A stretch of 8,973 nucleotides of DNA from Corallococcus sp. CAG:1435. Lineage in GTDB: Bacteria; Bacillota; Clostridia; Christensenellales; CAG-314. Every line of letters starts with the position of its first letter. The stretch's first letter is position 1. Location: assembly GCA_000433775.1 (NCBI GenBank), contig HF998485.1, forward strand, positions 15,530 through 24,502. The letters run 5' to 3'. The position numbers were made by a program, and so were the translations under genes. The notes beneath the pieces are model-generated. The model did no database searches and had not been told where the DNA came from. It saw nothing but the letters and a program-made list of their open reading frames with translations. Of the stretch, positions 6,798 through 8,973 are shown in pieces.

Positions 6798-7020
6798 AAC
6801 AAGTTTCGGTCCAAGCCTATCAATGTGTAAAAAAGAATAACTACCGCTGTAATTTTGGAAAATTTACAGCATACGACAGGGCTTGCGGTTGTTGTTTTCA
6901 GGCGAGTAAAAAACTTTCCGAGCAGTTCAAAAAGGCATTTTAACAGTGTTTGAGGACAATAACAGTGAATGAGGACAATAAACGCACATACGGTAGTTGA
7001 AAACAGGTGCAAGACAGTTA
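6798..7020. repeat. tandem structured repeat, copy A
   Basis: This is the first of two direct copies. The core 6798-6943 matches 7069-7213 at roughly nine positions in ten, counted by eye. It contains a hairpin (GCTGTAATTTT, 2-nt loop, AAAATTTACAGC, at 6847-6871). AACTACCG near its start (6839-6846) is complementary to CGGTAGTT near its end (6991-6998). The copy is longer than copy B because of a 19-nt tandem duplication. The function is unknown. Confidence 0.8.
6942..6979. repeat. 19-nt tandem duplication inside copy A
   Basis: AACAGTGTTTGAGGACAAT (6942-6960) is followed immediately by AACAGTGAATGAGGACAAT (6961-6979), two mismatches. Copy B has a single related unit, so this looks like a local slippage duplication in copy A. 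Confidence 0.85.
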
Positions 7021-7068
7021 AAAACGCTAACAACAACAGCGAGGTACCTTAATAAGGTGAAAATACAT

Positions 7069-7270
7069 AACAAGTTTCGTTTCAATCCTATCACTGTGTA
7101 AAAAAGAGTAACTACCGCTGTAATTTTGCAAAATTTACAGCAAACGACAGTACTTGCGGTCGTTGTTTTCAGGTAAGCAAAAACTTTCCGCACAGTTCAA
7201 AAAGGCATTTTAATAGTGTTTTAGGACAAAAAACTTACATACGGTAGTGAAAAACAGGTACAAGTCAGAT
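7069..7270. repeat. tandem structured repeat, copy B
   Basis: This is the second copy, about 270 nt downstream of the first and in the same orientation. The same hairpin is retained at 7118-7142 with only its loop changed (GC for GG). The flanking complementary pair is also kept (ACTACCG at 7111-7117, CGGTAGT at 7242-7248). A second small stem, AACGAC with GTCGTT (about 7144-7166), is perfect here and keeps a G-U pair in copy A. Most substitutions lie outside the stems. Confidence 0.8.
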
Positions 7271-7529
7271 AATACACTCAAAAGACAATGAGCAAAATGG
7301 TTTTCGAGTTTTTAACAATCAAAATGTCAAAGGTAACCGCCGACAGCCTGTAGAAATTCAAAAACAAATTGAGTTGGATGCCGAGGTATGATTTTTTCAG
7401 CAGTTAAGTGAAGTTTGCAAACAGTTACAAATCAGTTGCATAATTTTGCCGTCAACTGCCTGCAACACAGACGCTCTGAAAAACATGCAATCGTTTTTGA
7501 CGCTTTTTCAAAAAAGTTTCTAAAAACAT

Positions 7530-7558
7530 TTGACAAATTTTCAACTTTACACTATTAT
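7530..7558 (+). promoter_or_regulatory. promoter of tRNA-Leu
   Basis: TTGACA (7530-7535), 17-bp spacer, TATTAT (7553-7558). The -10 box ends 11 nt before the mature tRNA 5' end, so the precursor leader is very short. Confidence 0.85.
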
Positions 7559-7569
7559 TATGTAGCAAT

Positions 7570-7652
7570 GCGAGATTGGCGGAATCGGCAGACGCGCACG
7601 TTTAAGGGGCGTGTGGGAGACCGTGTGAGTTCAAGTCTCACATCTCGCACCA
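7570..7652 (+). tRNA. tRNA-Leu (anticodon AAG)
   Basis: The cloverleaf is complete. The acceptor GCGAGAT pairs with ATCTCGC and is followed by an encoded ACCA. The D-stem is GCG/CGC with GG in the loop. The anticodon stem CACGT/GCGTG encloses loop TTAAGGG, giving anticodon AAG. The T-arm is GTGAG TTCAAGT CTCAC. A short class II variable arm (TGG, GAGA loop, CCG) is consistent with leucine. It aligns column by column with E. coli tRNA-Leu(CAG) as I recall it. A at position 34 is unusual in bacteria and would probably need deamination to inosine by TadA to read CUU, CUC and CUA. Confidence 0.92.
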
Positions 7653-7653
7653 C

Positions 7654-7684
7654 AGCACCTCGTTTTTCGGGGTGCTTTATTTTC
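7654..7684 (+). terminator. terminator after tRNA-Leu
   Basis: AGCACCTCG (7654-7662), T5 loop, CGGGGTGCT (7668-7676): a 9-bp stem with one wobble, followed by a T-rich tail (TTATTTTC). It starts two bases past the CCA end. Confidence 0.8.
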
Positions 7685-7718
7685 AAAACGGCTCTTTTAC
7701 GAGCAATTACGCTTTTAC

Positions 7719-7757
7719 TACGACAGCAGAATCGCACCCCCGAGATTTGCTGTCGTA
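7719..7757. repeat. 10-bp perfect inverted repeat upstream of tRNA-Ala(CGC)
   Basis: TACGACAGCA (7719-7728) and TGCTGTCGTA (7748-7757) with a 19-nt centre. The right arm runs into TACAAT (7756-7761), the best -10 candidate for the tRNA-Ala gene. No good -35 box is visible at the expected distance. It may be a regulator site or a structural element. Confidence 0.65.
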
Positions 7758-7774
7758 CAATAAAAGCATTTTGT

Positions 7775-7850
7775 GGGGATATGGCTCAGATGGTAGAGCG
7801 ATGCGTTCGCAACGCATAGGTCACGGGTTCGAATCCCGTTATCTCCACCA
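7775..7850 (+). tRNA. tRNA-Ala (anticodon CGC)
   Basis: A complete 76-nt cloverleaf. The acceptor GGGGATA pairs with TATCTCC and includes the alanine identity pair G3-U70. D-stem GCTC/GAGC, anticodon stem ATGCG/CGCAT with loop TTCGCAA (anticodon CGC, codon GCG), T-arm ACGGG TTCGAAT CCCGT, CCA encoded. It probably uses TACAAT at 7756-7761 as its -10, since a terminator separates it from tRNA-Leu. Partial copies of this gene lie downstream. Confidence 0.95.
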
Positions 7851-7857
7851 TAATGGT

Positions 7858-7883
7858 GGCTTGGACTTGTTCCAAGCCTTTTT
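7858..7883 (+). terminator. terminator after tRNA-Ala(CGC)
   Basis: GGCTTGGA (7858-7865), 5-nt loop, TCCAAGCC (7871-7878), then five T (7879-7883). It begins 8 nt past the CCA end. Confidence 0.88.
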
Positions 7884-7915
7884 CGTTGCTCACGCATCGC
7901 CACGCTCGCTAGTAC

Positions 7916-7960
7916 GCGATTTCAAGAAAATCGCTAGGTGTCGTCGCTTCGCTCCTCGCA
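7916..7960. repeat. palindromic module, copy 1
   Basis: A hairpin (GCGATTT, 5-nt loop, AAATCGC, 7916-7934), then TAGGTGTC, then GTCGCTTCGCTCCTC (7943-7957) and GCA. Copy 2 at 8062-8105 has the same order of parts. The 15-nt CGCT-rich block differs at one position, and the hairpin arms have diverged while still pairing. Its right end abuts a fragment of tRNA-Ala(CGC). Confidence 0.7.
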
Positions 7961-7979
7961 CGCAACGCATAGGTCACGG
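7961..7979 (+). pseudogene. fragment of tRNA-Ala(CGC): anticodon loop to variable loop
   Basis: CGCAACGCATAGGTCACGG is identical to 7808-7826 of the intact tRNA-Ala(CGC), covering the anticodon, the 3' anticodon stem and the variable loop. It is not followed by the rest of the tRNA; the 3' acceptor part reappears at 8106. Confidence 0.85.
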
Positions 7980-8061
7980 ATACTTGCGCATTTGTTTTCG
8001 CAAATTCAAGGCAATGTTTTGCCTTTTAATGCTTCAACAAATGCAGAATGTAATATGTGAC

Positions 8062-8105
8062 GGGATTGTTTCTCAATCCCTATTCCGTCGCTACGCTCCT
8101 CACGC
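8062..8105. repeat. palindromic module, copy 2
   Basis: A hairpin (GGGATTG, 5-nt loop, CAATCCC, 8062-8080), then TATTCC, then GTCGCTACGCTCCTC (8087-8101) and ACGC. It is related to copy 1 at 7916-7960, with different but still complementary arms. Its right end abuts the second tRNA-Ala fragment. Confidence 0.7.
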
Positions 8106-8120
8106 CCCGTTATCTCCACC
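8106..8120 (+). pseudogene. fragment of tRNA-Ala(CGC): 3' end
   Basis: CCCGTTATCTCCACC is identical to 7835-7849 of the intact gene: the 3' T-stem, the 3' acceptor strand and ACC. With 7961-7979 it forms a broken second copy of the 3' half, missing 8 nt of the tRNA and interrupted by 126 nt. Confidence 0.8.
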
Positions 8121-8181
8121 GAATGCGCCTGGTGAAACATTGTTGCGCCACCGAATGCACCAAGTGTAACATTGTTGCGCC
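8118..8181. repeat. two tandem 32-nt repeats
   Basis: Units at 8118-8149 and 8150-8181 differ at four positions. Both end in AACATTGTTGCGCC and begin ACCGAATGC. The first three bases of unit 1 overlap the end of the tRNA-Ala 3' fragment. The repeat appears only here. Confidence 0.85.
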
Positions 8182-8415
8182 AATGCCAAAAAATTACCGA
8201 CGCTGCATTTCTCACAGCAAATTTCCGTCTGAAGAGAATCAGACATTCCGTTGCGTTTTCATCCGCAATTTGTCGCTTGCATTTTACAAGGTTGTTGCAA
8301 GTTCCGAAAAATGCTTTTTTAGGGCAGATATTTACACATTTTGTGTTTTTTACAACGGACAAAGTAAAAAATAACTGCAATACCGTTATTCCATACAAAT
8401 TTTGTCGCTACAATG
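8121..8415. other. intergenic stretch without a gene
   Basis: Apart from the tandem 32-nt repeat, I see only a small hairpin (GTCTGA at 8227-8232 with TCAGAC at 8239-8244) and T/A-rich sequence leading to the next tRNA promoter. A 130-codon minus-strand frame (8006-8398) reads through the repeats and the palindromic module and has no ribosome binding site, so I do not call it. Confidence 0.6.
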
Positions 8416-8444
8416 TTGACAAACGGTGGTTTTTGTTTTATAAT
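8416..8444 (+). promoter_or_regulatory. promoter of tRNA-Ala(GGC)
   Basis: A consensus promoter: TTGACA (8416-8421), 17-bp spacer, TATAAT (8439-8444). The transcript would start near 8451, leaving about 30 nt of 5' leader before the mature tRNA. Confidence 0.93.
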
Positions 8445-8482
8445 GTGCAAGCACAAATGATTTGTGTACACACTGCAAATTT

Positions 8483-8558
8483 GGGGTTATGGCGCAGTTG
8501 GTAGCGCGTTTGAATGGCATTCAAAAGGTCAGGGGTTCGAATCCCCTTAGCTCCACCA
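8483..8558 (+). tRNA. tRNA-Ala (anticodon GGC)
   Basis: A complete 76-nt cloverleaf. The acceptor GGGGTTA pairs with TAGCTCC with wobbles, including the alanine identity pair G3-U70. D-stem GCGC/GCGC, anticodon stem TTTGA/TCAAA with loop ATGGCAT (anticodon GGC, codons GCC and GCU), T-arm AGGGG TTCGAAT CCCCT, CCA encoded. Its last 21 nt are repeated exactly at 8713-8733. Confidence 0.95.
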
Positions 8559-8564
8559 CATGCG

Positions 8565-8617
8565 GCGACTGCGTTAAGGTCGCACCCAAAAGACGTGCAA
8601 AGACGCACGCCTTTTTT
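8565..8617 (+). terminator. hairpins and T-run after tRNA-Ala(GGC)
   Basis: A first small stem pairs GCGAC (8565-8569) with GTCGC (8579-8583). A second stem, CGTGC (8594-8598) with GCACG (8605-8609), is followed by CC and six T (8612-8617). The second is a plausible but modest terminator. This unit sits inside the segment bounded by the duplicated tRNA 3' ends. Confidence 0.65.
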
Positions 8618-8698
8618 GTTGCTCCGTGTGCGTGCGTCGCCTTAAAGTTCCGCTAATGTGAACACGAAATAACGTAGCGCTCCACTGCGTTTCGCTTA

Positions 8699-8711
8699 CC
8701 CGCCAAGCGGG
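8699..8711. repeat. GC-rich hairpin abutting the duplicated tRNA end
   Basis: CCCGC (8699-8703), loop CAA, GCGGG (8707-8711). It is preceded by a CGCT-rich stretch (ACGTAGCGCTCC, about 8673-8684) resembling the block in the modules downstream of tRNA-Ala(CGC). It ends one base before the duplicated tRNA 3' end. Confidence 0.55.
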
Positions 8712-8712
8712 A

Positions 8713-8733
8713 CGAATCCCCTTAGCTCCACCA
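8713..8733 (+). pseudogene. exact 21-nt copy of the tRNA-Ala(GGC) 3' end
   Basis: Identical to 8538-8558, covering the T-loop from CGAA through the acceptor strand and CCA. The two copies form a direct repeat bounding 154 nt. This is the pattern left by site-specific integration into a tRNA gene, but no integrase is visible. Confidence 0.88.
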
Positions 8734-8737
8734 GTCC

Positions 8738-8790
8738 AAACCTAAAACGAACTCCTTTTGAGAGAACAGTTTTAGGTTTTTTCTTTTTTT
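8738..8790 (+). terminator. strong terminator after the duplicated tRNA end
   Basis: AAACCTAAAAC (8738-8748) pairs perfectly with GTTTTAGGTTT (8769-8779), and the strand continues with long T-runs to about 8808. It lies 4 nt past the duplicated CCA. This may be the original terminator of tRNA-Ala(GGC), displaced by an insertion. Confidence 0.85.
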
Positions 8791-8808
8791 CTTTTTTTTG
8801 TTGCAGAC

Positions 8809-8973
8809 CTACTCTTATCAGATACTTTTCAGCCACTATTTTGGCGTTATTCAAAGAAAAACCGACGATATACAAATACCGACAGAAAACAATAATGCTA
8901 TAAAACTCAAATTGTGCCGCACGGAGAATACGGGCGGATCGCCAAGCGGTTTAGCGGCGACCGCCCGTTCCCG
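8809..8973. other. right edge with GC-rich hairpin
   Basis: No gene is visible. CGGGCGG (8931-8937) pairs with CCGCCCG (8961-8967), and TCGCC (8939-8943) pairs with GGCGA (8956-8960), giving 12 bp with one bulged A. The interior CGCCAAGCGGTTTA resembles a tRNA D-arm, so a truncated tRNA-like gene is possible. The candidate anticodon loop lacks U33 in the natural alignments, so I do not call one. Confidence 0.4.

Larger units (their letters stand above)
6638..7529. other. long region without a convincing gene
   Basis: The frames that are open here (up to about 106 codons on either strand) lack ribosome binding sites and run through imperfect repeats. When the two repeat copies are compared in the best frame, most differences change the amino acid and a 1-nt indel shifts the frame, so I see no coding constraint. 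A 45-codon plus-strand frame ending at 7388 is free of stops but has no start or homology and could be a gene remnant. Confidence 0.6.

Noticed and set aside
6623..6943. 106-codon plus-strand frame ending in a Cys-rich segment
   Set aside because: It begins inside the DUF4364 terminator, has no SD, and copy B of the repeat breaks the same frame.
6725..7193. Two overlapping minus-strand frames with similar Cys/Val-rich peptides
   Set aside because: The similarity comes from the tandem DNA repeat. The frames overlap each other, lack SD sites, and the copies differ mostly at amino-acid-changing positions with an indel.
7718..7903. 61-codon minus-strand frame containing NGIRTRDLCVANASLYHLSHIPT
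   Set aside because: It is the antisense of tRNA-Ala(CGC), a well-known source of spurious database proteins. It has no ribosome binding site.
8118..8181. Short CRISPR array
   Set aside because: There are only two directly abutting units without spacers, and no cas genes are nearby.
8006..8398. 130-codon minus-strand frame
   Set aside because: It reads through the palindromic module, a tRNA fragment and tandem repeats, with no SD and no family-like motif; a shadow frame.

Overview
The window looks like a chromosomal segment of an uncultured Firmicute, most likely of class Clostridia. The grounds are a DUF4364 (PF14277-type) winged-helix protein, an nrdR gene, strong AGGAGG-type ribosome binding sites, near-consensus sigma-A promoters with 17-bp spacers, and tRNA genes that encode their CCA ends. 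Base composition is moderate and no phage or plasmid genes are visible.

Region 1 (about 205-4992, minus strand) is one six-gene operon. A near-perfect promoter (TGGACA, 17 bp, TATAAT) precedes purC. Then come nrdR, a uridine-kinase-like P-loop kinase, a CYTH-domain (triphosphate tunnel) protein, a HAD phosphatase and a ClC chloride channel/antiporter, closed by a strong hairpin terminator. Genes overlap or sit at most 7 nt apart, so they are probably co-transcribed and partly translationally coupled. purC is de novo purine synthesis and NrdR is the dNTP-sensing repressor of ribonucleotide reductase. The kinase-CYTH-HAD trio looks like a small phosphate or nucleotide module of unknown substrate.

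Region 2 (5133-6637) holds a divergent pair: an unrecognised 250-residue helical protein on the minus strand and the DUF4364 winged-helix protein on the plus strand. Their promoters face apart across a perfect 8-bp inverted repeat lying between the two -35 boxes, a candidate operator. Each gene has its own terminator.

Region 3 (6638-7529) has no convincing gene. It holds a 42-nt imperfect palindrome and two tandem copies, roughly nine-tenths identical over a 145-nt core, of a noncoding repeat with conserved internal hairpins.

Region 4 (7530-8973) is a plus-strand tRNA cluster: Leu(AAG), Ala(CGC) and Ala(GGC). Leu and Ala(GGC) have good promoters, and each tRNA is followed by a hairpin terminator. 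Downstream of both Ala genes lie extra, truncated copies of the tRNA 3' portion. Each copy abuts a GC-rich palindromic module, as if a small tRNA-targeting element had inserted at both genes. A strong terminator follows the second duplication. The window ends in a 12-bp GC-rich hairpin whose context is cut off.

The most interesting items are the tRNA-Ala-associated palindrome modules with tRNA fragments, the tandem structured repeats, the adjacent kinase and CYTH genes (a split version of a fusion known in plants), and the unusual A34 tRNA-Leu.
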